Below are positions 53,544-64,000 of a stretch of 64,000 nt of DNA, piece by piece. The DNA comes from Absidia repens (lineage: Eukaryota; Mucoromycota; Mucoromycetes; Mucorales; Cunninghamellaceae), in assembly GCA_002105175.1 (NCBI GenBank), contig MCGE01000005.1, positions 1,426,001-1,490,000 of the forward strand. The letters run 5' to 3'. The notes beneath the pieces were generated by a model. The model made no database searches. It had not been told where the DNA came from and worked only from the letters and a program-made list of their open reading frames with translations. Numbering within the stretch: the stretch's first letter is position 1; each line of letters opens with the position of its first letter. Both the position numbers and the translations under genes were made by a program.

Positions 53544-54010
53544 TTTGACCCTTTAGATTTGTGTTGACCATTTTACAGATCTTCCGTTAGTCTCCCTCTT
53601 CCTAGTTTCATTACATCACTTGACTGCTGCTGACTTCGCAATTTATCCTTACACGTCTATAAAATATATCCCCTTTTGTTAACCATCAGCTTTTTTTTTT
53701 TTTTTTTTTTTTTTTTGGTGTATAATAAAACATGAAGTAAATACTATGCCATATGCAGCATGACGATGATTTCAGTTACGCTTGGGAGAGAGCAGTCAGC
53801 ATCACTTCGTTAGTTGGTACCCTTGCGAGCATGTTTCAGCGAACATGTCTCTGATATTTTTTATATTTTTTGACAGTCCATATTGTAATATAAATGATGC
53901 ATCATCTTTCAGAATTTTAAACAGTCTATCACAACAAGAACAGTATCATAAACTCTGTATGGAATGCACCGTGAAGTTATTTTTATTTTTGTATATATGC
54001 TGGACATCTC
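53055..54010 (+). repeat. Dispersed repeat family R1, copy E (long)
   Basis: Plus orientation. The box AAATCCCGACCACGTGAAT is at 53060-53078, followed by ATTTATTTATT and a pyrimidine tract. The core lies at about 53165-53340 (TTAGATTAGTGTCAGGACTAG, GCATGGGGAACCCC, TTAGCTTAGTTTCGTG) and ends GAATAAAATATG. Modules continue to about 53690 (TTTAGATTTGTGTTGACC, TCTATAAAATATATCC). Similarity to copy C extends further, for example the ATGACGATGATTTC region near 53760 and AAGTTATTTTTATTTTTGTA near 53972. Confidence 0.88.
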
Positions 54011-54657
54011 TGTCTGCGTGTGTGTGTATGATGTGAGGGTTATTTTTTATACCAACAACAAAGGACAATCTTTTTTGTGGTATCGTCTATAACGGTGACT
54101 TTCTTCTTTTCAACTATGATCAAATGCTTTATATAGACAAACAACCATGACAAGTAAAGGCACATGCAAATGAATAGTAAAAATAAAATGACTTTTATTT
54201 AAAATATATATATATATATAATAGTAAGACCAAACTCAATATCATATTTGAAATGTAAACCTTGCGTCCTCTTTTTTTTCAAGCAAGCCGGTATAAGGCA
54301 CAAAAGAAGGCAGAGGTAAAGTCAAAAAGAATATATATGATGTAAGAGACCTTTTTTATTTCATACAAACAGGAATATATATACACTGGTCGACATATTT
54401 AGTTCTAAAATGGCAATGATAAAAGTAAGGGGGTCAATTGTGATGATAATAAAAATATTGTTAAAGGACAAGATAAAAAACAAGGTAAATCACAAATGAA
54501 GGGGGAGGGGGAAATAATGGTAGGACAAAACAAAGTATATGATTGCAAAAATAAAAAAAAGATGTACATGTGTAATGACAATAATAAAACAATGATGCTA
54601 AAAAGAGGGAAAGAATGAAGGGGATGAATGGACCATTTGGATAGAGTCACCAAAAAT

Positions 54658-57600
54658 TTAGGCAGCGGTCTAGAAGGAGAAAAAAAAAAGGTCAAAGATT
54701 AATCAAATGGTATCACCCGGTATAACTATTCACTTTGTTTTCGTAATAATACTAGTTTCCTACCTTGATGTCGTCATATAGTTGCTTGAGCTTGGTGCTT
54801 GCAGGAATATAGCCGGTGCCATCAAGTTCTTCAACTTCCATCACTTCAGATGGATCCACATTCATAGCAGCAAGAAGCTGTGACATGTATTTGGGAGCTT
54901 GAGGCACATCAATTGTCAAATCTTCGTACATTTCCATAAATGGCTTGAGGGCTTCGACGTAGCTTTCTTTGTCCACCAAATTTTCTTTGTTGAGAACACC
55001 GATCATTTCACAGACGCCCTTTACTTCACTTTCTTTCTTTTCGACCACAGCAAGCATCTTGTTGACCAAAGGTAGAGGAGCTTCAAGTTCCTTAACGCAT
55101 AGAATAAGTTCCTAAAATGAAGAAGTAAAAGTTATAAAAACGAGTCTGATTTACCAAATCGGTATTATCTCCATCCTGTATCTTACCTTTTCATCACGCA
55201 AAAGAATATATTCTTCAATAATATCCTTGGCCTTTTGTTCCATTTGTTGTTCGGTTAACTTGGGTTTCGATTCTTCAGTAGCAGATTCTTCGTTCGTAGA
55301 GGCTTGATCACCAGCAGGTAAAGTGGCTCCACGAGGTAACAAGTTCAACCTCTTACGTTCAGTTGGTTGTTGTTCTGTTGATTCATCATGACCATCTCCA
55401 CCACCGAGTGCACTAAACATATTGACCATAGAGGAGGCAGGGCTTGAGCTACGACTGTCAGCAGGGCTACCTTTCTTGCTATCGGATTTGGCATTCTTAG
55501 TACCCGATCGGTTGAGTGTTTGGAATGGGCTGCTACCAGGACCAAGTACATTGTTTCTTGATTTGCTGCGATCCGTTCGACCAAAACCATCTAAATCGTT
55601 GGTGCGTCCCTTGGGTGTTGATACAGCGGCAGTTCCGACAGTACTCCAGCCATCAGATGTTGCGGCGGCGGCGGGAGCTGGAGAGGATGATGCTTCAGTG
55701 TTTTTATTTGTAGCATGTTCACGTTGAGAATTGTTGCGGGAAGCACGAGAGCCTTGACGTGACATTGCTTGAGGGGTATTTCCACGAGAGCTTGAGGTTC
55801 GTTTCATCGATTCCTTTTCGTCATTCTTCGCCTTTTGAGCATCTTCACGGATTTGGGCGATCGTTGATGGTCCAGTTGCGCCACCACTTCGGGGTACCCA
55901 TTTGTTTCTTCGTAATTCGATCACATCCTAGAGATATAAAAATAATTAAATCAGTACTTTTTCCTATAATCATCAAAAACCTTGCTGATCACCCCTCTTA
56001 CCTGGATCATGAATTTCACTCTTGAGGTCAAAGTAGTACATTCCAACATTTCCTTCATACGTTCAAAGAAGGCATCCATCCATTGTTTCATGTTGCGGTT
56101 TCGGCGATCCAGTTCACGACCAACAGTGGTAACAAGCTTACACATGGTTTCGGTTTCTTCGTCTTCGGCTTCTTGAGGATTGCGGCATAAGCGAGTCAAA
56201 CATTCCGTCATGATACGATCAGTCAACATACCACGCTTGAAGAGTTCACCAATCAATTGCACCAGACCCAAACCTTGACGTTTAGCCTTGACAGCTGCAT
56301 AGTATTCATCGGTCATCATCACTTCACCACTAACGCTCTTTTCCAAGTCAGGGATTTCAAATTTCCAACCACGTTCAAAAGCTTGTTGACAACGGTTGAA
56401 TAAGTATTTTCGGAATAAGTGACCGGAGGTGATTTTGTTGCCGTTCTTGTCCAAAGAGTTGTTTTCGTCATGAATATCATCCGCAGCAGCCATAGTATCG
56501 TGAAGTTTTCGACAAAGTTGAGCCCACATGGAAGCAAAGGCAGCTTCATCACACGCCTTGTCAAAAATCAATTGAATAACAGTGAGGAGAGATTGACCAT
56601 CCTTTTCCTTGGCAGATTGGTGAGCATAGTTCCAAATTTGATCGCTGATAGAGTCGAATTTTTCCAGTGTCAATTTATTGAGAAGCGATTTCACCTTGCG
56701 AATAATCACTTCTTGAGGTATCAATTCATCTTCAGTCTTGGTAACAGGCAGAGATCCACTTTCACCACTCGTAGCAACCACAGCAGGCATCCATCTGTTT
56801 TCACTCTTTTCGAGGGGTACCACTTGATCCAAAGGAATGGTTGGGCCACCTTGTTGTTCACGAGGAGGATGACGTCCTTTGCCACCACCACGTCCACTGC
56901 GGCTTCGACCACCATGAGATCCATCTCGTTGAATGCCACCACCGGGAGAGCCAGGAGAGGACACATTACCACTACCAGCGCGATGAGCAAGAGGACGACC
57001 ACCGCTGAATTTACCCATAGAATCCATGCGACCATCTCGAGAGTTGTTTCGATGCATATCACCACCAGGAGTACGAGGACCACGACCACCACGTTCTGAG
57101 GGTTGACGGCGGTTAGAATGGCTACGACCAGATCCACTACGTTCGTTGGATTCATCACCAATATTTTGGAAGGCAGACAAGTCTTCGTTTGAATCCAAGC
57201 AAAGGGCTCTGAATTGCAATAAAAATTCCGCGGCGTATTGAATCTTGCCGGATGAATTGGTAGGCGCCTTGGTTACAGTTTCGGGATACTGAATTGCACT
57301 AAAATCAACAATCTTGCGCTGAGGGATGACCACCTTTTGCGGGGTAGTAGGCGTAGTAGGAGTAGCTGAGGATGGAGAAGAGGGAGATTGGGTTTGAGGT
57401 TCACCTTCCAATACATGAGCAGGAATACCAGAGAGATCCAAGCGACCAGGAGCAGGCTTGGCGGCCTTTTCAGCAGTAATGGCAGCAATACGTTGTTCTT
57501 CATTTTTGTTGTTGGCGGTGTCTATTTCTTTGCGTCCAGTAAGTTGGCGCTTCACACGTTGTATTTCGTCTTCCATCACCTTGCGTTCAGCAGCAGCAGT

Positions 57601-59521
57601 ACGTTCACATTCTTCCCGGACCTTGCGTTCAGCTTCAGCGACAGCAGCAGCAGCAGCAGCAGCACGTTCCTTGCGTTCGTTTTCTTCCTTGGCGGCACGT
57701 TCAGATTCTTGCTTCACCTTGAGTTGTTCAGCTTCTTCTTTGGCAATGCGTTCAGTTTCCTCCTTGGCGATGCGGTCGGCTTCTTCCTTGGCGGCACGTT
57801 CAGCTTCTTCCTTCACCTTCCGATCGGCTTCTTCCTTGGCAATACGGTCGGCTTCTTCTTTGGCAATACGGTCGGCTTCTTCTTTGGCAATGCGGTCGGC
57901 TTCTTCCTTGGCGGCACGTTCAGCTTCTTCCTTCACCTTACGGTCGGCTTCTTCCTTAGCAAGTCGTTCAGCTTCTTCCTTTTCCCGTTTTTCGCGTTCT
58001 TCAAGTTCCTTGACAGCAGGGTCCACAATAGTGATAGTACGTTTTGGCGACGGTGAGGTTTGAATCTTGAAATCCTTTTCTTTCTTGTCACCAGTAGAGG
58101 GTTTGGACATCTTGGCAGAGGACGGGCTTGTAGACGCAGGAGTCAACGGATCAGCCTTCACTTGAGTCTTGGTGTTGGGGTCAATAATAGGAATGGCCTT
58201 GCTTGTACGAGCAGCTTGGGGGACAAAATTTTGTTGACCGCCTTGACGTGCACCAGGTTGAGCATATGATTGTACAGGCATTTGGTTGTATCCATAATAT
58301 TGAGGTCGGGCTTCATAAGTAGGAGCACCATACTAAGAAGAAATAAAATAAAATAAATAGTTAGATAAAATCCAGTAATAGTGTATGAAGCATTCAAGAT
58401 AAAAAAAAATAGAAAACCCAACTTACGTATTGGCCAGGAATTGAGTTTGACCAGGAGTTCTGAGTAACGGGGATATTTTGTGCAGAGGGAGAAGCAGAAG
58501 CCATATGAGGAGAGATAGGTTTTTTGGCATGATGGGGCATGTATCCAGGCTGAGCATTATTTGTATTGGGGGAGTAGGGCGCATTTGAGTGTTTGCTTTG
58601 GTTGTAGTGTCGAGGTCCGCCGTAATGTCGACTATTGCTATTGTTGTTGCCATTAAGAGTAGCGTTTTGATAATGGGGAGATTGCGCTGGAGATTGTTCA
58701 CCTGCAGATGGATTTGATTGTGTTGAATCCCGTCGTGATTGAGGCTAGGTGTTCATAGAATAGAAAACCGTACGTCCGTTAAATGAAATTCTTCAAAGAC
58801 ATATGACTATAACCTATAATACTTACCATGACAGGCTTATCCACAGCGGATGCATTACCAGAGTTCACTGTTGAGTCCATCTCTTGTCCTTCTTGTTTTG
58901 TAGTATTTTCAGATGTAGGTTGGGTAGCAGTTTCTGTCGTTTGATTGATCGATCCAAATTGAATGGAAGCTGAAAATCAAAGTGTAAGTGAGCAAATAGG
59001 AATATAATATCAATTGGTTAATGGGATGATACTTACCTTTATCTACAGGAGGTGCTCGTGGAAGCTGTACAGGAGCGCTTCTTGGGCTTTGTTGAACTTG
59101 CTTTGCGGAAGACCTAGTTTAAGAAGAAATAATAAAGAAAATGAAAATGAGATAAATGAAACATAACTATGCTTTTAGCAGTATTTCCTTACACGTTGGC
59201 AATAGCAGCAAAAGTTGGTTTTGTTGAAGATTGAGCAGATGATTTCGCTTGAGGCTTTGATCCGTTCACGTTTGAATTACCATTTGCCTTTGTTGTTGAA
59301 GAAACAGGAGCAGATGTGGTGTCGTCAAGGTTACGTTGTTTGGGTGGAGGTGTGGGTGGGTTACTACTAGTGGGCTTAATTGGTCCGGTTGGTTTTGCTT
59401 TTTGTTGCTGTTGTTCCGAATTTTGAGAGTTGCGCTTGGCAGCTTGTGCGTAGTTGAACACTGCTTGTGGAGTCGACTTTGCGTTCGTGTTTTTGTCTTT
59501 GTTGGTGGGAGTACTGTTCAT
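54658..59521 (-). CDS. Translation initiation factor eIF4G
   Basis: A scaffold joining the cap-binding eIF4E, helicase eIF4A and poly(A)-binding protein. Eight exons: 59521-59193, 59113-59037, 58969-58827, 58744-58427, 58332-56002, 55927-55187, 55111-54764, 54669-54658, totalling 4299 nt and 1432 aa. The N-terminus is Gln/Asn/Pro/Ser-rich. A Lys/Glu coiled coil with repeated KEEADRIA units is coded at about 57700-58010. The eIF4E-binding site YAAEFLLQF (Y-x4-L-phi) lies near residue 655. RG-rich linkers follow, then the MIF4G domain from about residue 820 (IIRKVKSLLNKLTLEKFD), and an MA3 domain near the C-terminus (DYRK-like segment, then ESYVEALKPFMEMYEDL). The last exon is 12 nt, coding Thr-Ala-Ala-stop. 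Antisense open frames over the Glu-rich repeats are artefacts. Confidence 0.95.
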
Positions 59522-60646
59522 TAGTTGATGTTTTTCAATATTGCATATCCCAGGTGTACCTATAGTTGGTGGCTTTTGATAAATATATATAAAAAAAACA
59601 ATGGTGAGATATATAGTTCGTATTCATTCAGAATTTAGTATGCTTGGTAGAGTATTTTAGCTATCGCATACCTGTTGAATTGTAAATCGGTGCGGTTTAA
59701 AAAGATTAAAACAAATGCACCGAAAGCAAAAAGACAAAGAAAGGAAAGAGCAAAAAAAAAAAAAAAAAAAAAAAATCTTTTTTCTGCTTTGTTAAGCCTC
59801 AAATGACGTGAAGGAGATTTGGCTGCTTTTGAAACATATTTTTACAATTCCGATCAAAAGTTTTACTTGGTTCCTGAAATAAGACGATGATACAGAATCT
59901 ATGAGCCTCGTCAAGATCCTGTTGTTGTTTATTCCCTTGCAACAAACGATTCTATAGATGAAATATTGACATTATAAGGTTATATCTTTTTCGAATTTTT
60001 ATTATCATTAAGAATCCCCTTTTCTTCATTTTAAATGTATTCTGACGATAATGTCTTCAGTTAAAAAATCTTTAAATATGACACTTTTTTCCATGGTACA
60101 ACAACAACCTTATAATACAAAAGAAAGACTCCCCCAGTTTGCTTTAAAACATCTTTTCACTATTATACATTTTTAAAATTTGAAATTTACAATAAGTATT
60201 TATTTTAATTTTTTGATGTACTTTATAATTGATATCTTCTTGATCTTTATACCGTATATACTGTTGTCACATGGAAAGACTTTATTTCAAAGTCTAAAAA
60301 TAGCAGAGGTTAAATAAAATGGTATAAAATGAATAAAATAAAGGTAAGGAAGGACTCGAATGATAAGATGATAAAATAAGATGCAGCACTTAATTATGAT
60401 AGAACGAATAAAGAGAGAAGGTGAGGGGGAGGGGTAAAAAGAAAATACCGTAAAAGGAGGGGCAACAATAATGGAATCGAGAAAGCAGCATAGGCCATAT
60501 GGCAGTATAAGGCAGGTTGTTTGGTGGAAAAAATAAAACTGATAATAATTGCCTTCAAGGAAACTCACCTCCAGTGCAAGCACGCAGAATCTCATCATCA
60601 CGCTGGATGGAAACTGGCCGTATATCAAAACCTATCTTCCCGCTTG

Positions 60647-60680
<34 letters not shown>

Positions 60681-61384
60681 CATTATGTCCAATGTTCTTT
60701 TTTTTTTTTGGAAGTGGCGTCGAGGCATCCATAAGAATAGGCGAGTCAGGGGCAGCGCATTTCCTGTAACAAACCATGAATTTTTTTAAGAGCCTTGTGA
60801 AAGAGATGAGCTGAGGCAAGAAATAGTTGTCGCTGTTTTTACTTTTTTTTTTTTTAAAAAAAACCACAAGGACGCTGTGGGCCAATAAAACTAATATTTA
60901 AAGAAGAGTTCATATACGAAGGTTCATATGTAAGATGATGGAAAAATAGAAAATGAACATAATTTTATTTTTGTGCCGACCATCCCCACTGTAGTAATAA
61001 GAAAATGCTATCTTTGCTGCTCTGGTTGATTTTTTTTCTTTGTTAAATTATAAAATACGATTATATGCCTAATTGACAAACCAATAGAAAATCTTGAGTT
61101 ATTTGTTTTTAGAGTCCTCAAGTACATCCATCAAATTTGGATTGCCCCTATGTCTTGCGAGAATAAATCATCACGGTCCAAAGGTATTGGTCCCTGGAAA
61201 TTTTGACTGGTGAGCTTCGAAATTAAAAAGATTCTAGACACCGGTAGTTTCCAAGATTGGAACGGGTTGAAAATAAACGCTGCGGTTTAGCGAGGAAGAT
61301 TGACTAGAGTATCGCATAACTGTATAATATTTAAGAAAAGGATGGGAAATTGTTCAATATCCGATGGGTCTAATAGTGAATCTA

Positions 61385-61640
61385 AGGCTTATGGTTGAAA
61401 AAAGGAGACATATTTCATTGAAGCTTTTCATTTGACAACATAAACACAATTTGGGGATGATTACAATAATACAGTAAGATATTATAATGGTCTAAAAGGG
61501 GAAAGGGATTAATGTAATATTATGTGAGCGACAGATTAAAGATAAAAAGAAAACCCATATTTTATTCGACATAGATGTAAGCAATGGCAACGAACATTAA
61601 ATCAAGCTAACAATGAATGCATGACTCAAATCTATAGTAT
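61385..61640 (-). repeat. Dispersed repeat family R1, copy G (decayed)
   Basis: Minus orientation, recognised from ordered short matches on the + strand: GGAGACATATTTCATTGAAGC, CATATTTTATTCGACATAGATG, AACATTAAATCAAGCTAACAATG. These correspond to the distal core and first 3' module of copies A, B and D. The CACGTG box and the GGGGAAACCC element are not found on this side, so the copy is truncated or strongly diverged. Confidence 0.55.
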
Positions 61641-61894
61641 GATGTTATCAAGGGAGGGCAGAATGTAGCGAGGCTGGGGGTACTGTTGTAGAATAGGTAA
61701 GCTGCTCCATGTAAAGGAGGTGAACTAAACTAGGTCCAGTTGTTCCATGTTGAGTCGAAAGCCATCATGTAATCAATGTTACATGGTGGTAGCTGCTGTC
61801 GCTGGAAGATATTCATTATGTTGCTGTCTAAAAAAAAATGAAGAGAAGCCAGAATTTGACCAAGCTAATGGATAAAAAAAATCAATACATCAAA

Positions 61895-62545
61895 CATTTC
61901 AAATCCCGCACACGTGAATTTTTTTATTTACTTCCTCGGGTTTGTTTTTTCCCTTCTCTATTTCTTCCATTTTCTTTTTTACCTTCTATTTTTTTCTTCA
62001 TCTTTCAACTTCTTTGAGGTCACGTTGGGTTTAGATTAGTATCAGAGCTAGTTTAGAAGGGGGTTCAGCTTAGGGATTACAAAATGCATGGGGAAACCCT
62101 TTCATTTTGGATTCAGGATTTAGAACCACCATTATGTGGCTTTTTGGAGCCTCCGTTAGCTTAGTTTAGCGTTAGTTTGTACATAGCTTGTATCTACATC
62201 TGAATAAAATATGTATCTTTTTGCTTCTTTCAGTGAATATGTCTCATTCGTGTCTTCCATGTTTGTATAAGTGATCCCTTTTTGCAATCACCACCTTTAG
62301 TATAGTATTGACCAGTTCTATGCTTCAATAAATGATATACTTTCTGCCTTCCTTATGCCATGCATATTGTAATGATATCTTGTTATAAAGGTCTCTTTAG
62401 ATTGGTACTGACCATTCTTCAAACCTCACGTTAGTTTCCTTCATGCTATTTCCTTTAGCTCTCATGTTAAATTGAATCCCGTGCCTTTGGTTTAGTATTT
62501 ACTCAGTATCCTTCAATAAACTATGCTTTCTTTTTATTAGCCATC
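61895..62545 (+). repeat. Dispersed repeat family R1, copy F
   Basis: Plus orientation. The box AAATCCCGCACACGTGAAT is at 61901-61919, followed by a T/C-rich tract ending CATCTTTCAACTTC. The core is at about 62025-62215 (TTAGATTAGTATCAGAGCTAG, GCATGGGGAAACCC, TTAGCTTAGTTTAGCG) and ends GAATAAAATATG. Three tandem modules run to about 62535, with CTTCAATAAATGATATAC (about 62324), TTTAGATTGGTACTGACC and CCTTCAATAAACTATGC. Confidence 0.88.
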
Positions 62546-63812
62546 CTGTGAATTACAGCATAATGAGTAACGTTGTTATTATTGCTGTTTTAGGAGCGTC
62601 CTACCCACCTACTTTCAAATTACCTACACTGACTATCTTTCTTCAGAGTCCCAGTGACTGGTTGGTAGCTTTGATGTCACATAATATGAAACATAGCAGT
62701 ATTTTCCCATTCTAAGATTCACATGATTTACAGCCAGCGTTGCCTTTTCTGTGAATATTATGGCCTCTACTAGAATGAACATACTATATATATCCAATTC
62801 ATTATTTTCATTACAAATGGTATAACGATAAAAAACGTAAAAAATCAGCTTGACGCCAAGAAACTTCCCACCAATGTGAGAAATGATGGAAGTGTCAATA
62901 CCTATCTTATCGGGCTTTTTTCGTGACAAACAAAACGTCGATCAGTCTGATGGTGAGCATGTCGGGTAAGGCACAAGAGGTCAGTCAGTGGAGTGCAAAA
63001 TGACATGGGGTGTCTATTTCTTGTTCCATCAAAACACGCCAGTCTTTTTTGAATGTGGGTGCGAAGTGGGAGTGTCCAGGGCCACGCCGACCTAGCAATT
63101 TATCGTAAAAATAAAAACAAAAACTGCATTATTCAATTTAAAAAGTTGAACAGAGATAAAGTAAAACGTACCACTGGACATTCATGTCATACAGTTGATA
63201 ACTTAATGGTAATTTCTATGATGGGCAAATGCCCATCTATTGTTTTGGGTGCTTGATTTGATAATCATTTTTTTGACACTACAAGCCAGCGCGTCTTCCG
63301 TTCCACATGGCTGGCGGTGTTTTAATTACATGTGTCTGTGGAGAAAAAGACAGAAAATGTGATCTGAATGCATGGCTTAGATGTTGGTGGAAAGTAACTC
63401 TAGTTAATGATTTGGATTATATATGCATCATCAACGGAGAAAATTCTCTGAGGCTAAAGAAAATACTCGAGGTGATATAATAAATGGGTCATTTCTTTTT
63501 GCTTGTGGAGAATATACGATAATAATGAAAGGGAGATAGGATTCAGGAACAATTATATAAATGTGGATGTTTTATCGATGTGTTTTTTTTTTTTTTGATA
63601 AATTACTTGCTTTCTGTAAAGGAATAAGTGAGTCTATTTTTATCTCATGGAAAGACTTGAAAGGTGGTACAACATTTGAGTTTAAAAATCCACATTTAAA
63701 CTTTTTTGCTTTTTTTCCACTTTCTTTCCTCATTTCTACATTTTTTTTTTCTGTCTTTTTATTTTTCAACTTCGTGCTAACTACCTTTTATTTCTTGTAC
63801 TATTTTAACGTT

Positions 63813-64000
63813 AATCTATTGAAACGACACCAACAACTTGAACGCCATCTGCTTACCAACGATCAACTCACCATCAACATCAATCGCGTAAGGCCATTAC
63901 TGCTTGATCAATGTTGTATCTTACAGACGATTTGGGGTTATTGCCCTTCTTTTTACCCTTTGGTATTATTGGCTTCTACAGGTAATATACAATCGCTCAC
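63813..64000 (+). CDS. Possible 5' part of a gene cut by the window edge
   Basis: GC content rises and an open frame appears (NLLKRHQQLERHLLTNDQL onward). AATCGC is followed by GTAAGG (63889) and, 39 nt after that, by TTACAG. The next segment codes TIWGYCPSFYPLVLLAST and ends at another donor-like GTAATA (63980). A pyrimidine-rich leader precedes it. No start codon is clear and no family is recognised. The 39-nt intron would be unusually short, so the structure is uncertain. Confidence 0.35.

Larger units (their letters stand above)
51291..54657. other. 3.4-kb gene-free region with repeat copy E
   Basis: Begins with the channel gene promoter (A-runs near 51410 and 51510). It contains the block at 52505-52660 homologous to the side block of copy A, a (TA)n(TG)n stretch at about 52423-52454, repeat copy E (53055-54010), T-runs of about 32 and 22 nt at 53513-53540 and 53692-53716, and the eIF4G 3' flank from about 54180. 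Frames at 51842-52072 and 52045-52287 are weak. Confidence 0.6.
59522..63812. other. 4.3-kb gene-poor region with head-to-head repeat copies G and F
   Basis: Starts with the eIF4G promoter (A-run at 59753-59774). It is AT-rich with A-runs near 60650 and weak antisense frames, then a decayed repeat copy G (61385-61640, minus) facing copy F (61895-62545, plus). AT-rich sequence without coding signal follows to about 63800. Confidence 0.6.

Noticed and set aside
56419..57099. A 226-aa + strand frame
   Set aside because: Antisense to the MIF4G-linker region of eIF4G, Thr-rich because of the RG/Gly coding on the real strand; no promoter or conserved pattern.
57388..58063. Two long + strand frames (201 and 222 aa) rich in Ser/Ala and Phe/Ser
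   Set aside because: They are antisense to the Glu/Lys/Ala repeats of eIF4G, whose DNA repeats keep the opposite strand free of stops.

Overview
This window is nuclear DNA from a fungus. Twenty well-supported protein genes carry short GT-AG introns, mostly 50-190 nt. They sit between AT-rich spacers with long A/T homopolymers, pyrimidine-rich leaders, TATA-like boxes and AATAAA signals. Gene content and style (Bem1 scaffold, full-size PDR transporter, Yak1, a GPI-type GH16 protein, an I78-type inhibitor, TTP-type CCCH protein) suggest an early-diverging filamentous fungus, most likely Mucoromycota/Mucorales. The lineage is an inference, not a proof. I recognised no tRNA, rRNA, CRISPR or viral sequence.

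Layout. 1-6.1 kb: glucose-6-phosphate isomerase (5' end cut off by the window), then divergent CDP-alcohol phosphotransferase (-) and NAD-dependent glycerol-3-phosphate dehydrogenase (+). 6.5-12.4 kb: a large orphan one-TM protein (-) divergent from a Bem1-like SH3-SH3-PX-PB1 polarity scaffold (+). 12.4-15.6 kb: gene-free, with two copies of a dispersed repeat. 15.6-20.3 kb: a full-length PDR ABC transporter (-). 20.3-24.3 kb: gene-poor, with a long repeat copy. 24.3-30.1 kb: PKA regulatory subunit, AMPK gamma subunit, a PB1/coiled-coil protein and a small Ser/Asp-rich protein, all on +. 30.4-34.8 kb: GH16 glucanase-like gene with an apparent frameshift (-), CCCH zinc finger (+), small I78-type inhibitor (-). 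35.7-41.5 kb: DUF4460/TCAIM-like protein (-), cytochrome c oxidase Cox7/7a-like subunit (-), mitochondrial methionine aminopeptidase (-), a seven-helix orphan membrane protein (+). 41.5-43.6 kb: another repeat copy. 43.6-51.3 kb: Yak1 kinase and a CSC1/OSCA-type channel (-). 51.3-54.7 kb: another long repeat copy. 54.7-59.5 kb: eIF4G (-). 59.5-64 kb: a head-to-head repeat pair and a possible gene start at the right edge.

Several neighbours serve nutrient and stress signalling (PKA-R, AMPK gamma, Yak1) and central carbon metabolism (GPI, GPD), but nothing in the sequence shows co-regulation. Each gene looks individually transcribed.

The most unusual items are: a 6-nt microexon that supplies two residues of the catalytic motif in the phosphotransferase gene; a dispersed non-coding repeat family (at least six clear copies plus one decayed) built as a CACGTG-type box, a pyrimidine tract, a conserved core and tandem 3' modules that each start with TTAGATTAGTGT-like sequence and end at AATAAA; the GH16 frameshift; and several very small terminal exons. 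Exon coordinates were derived by reading splice sites by hand. Reading-frame phase closes exactly for every multi-exon gene except GH16, where phase fails at one point.
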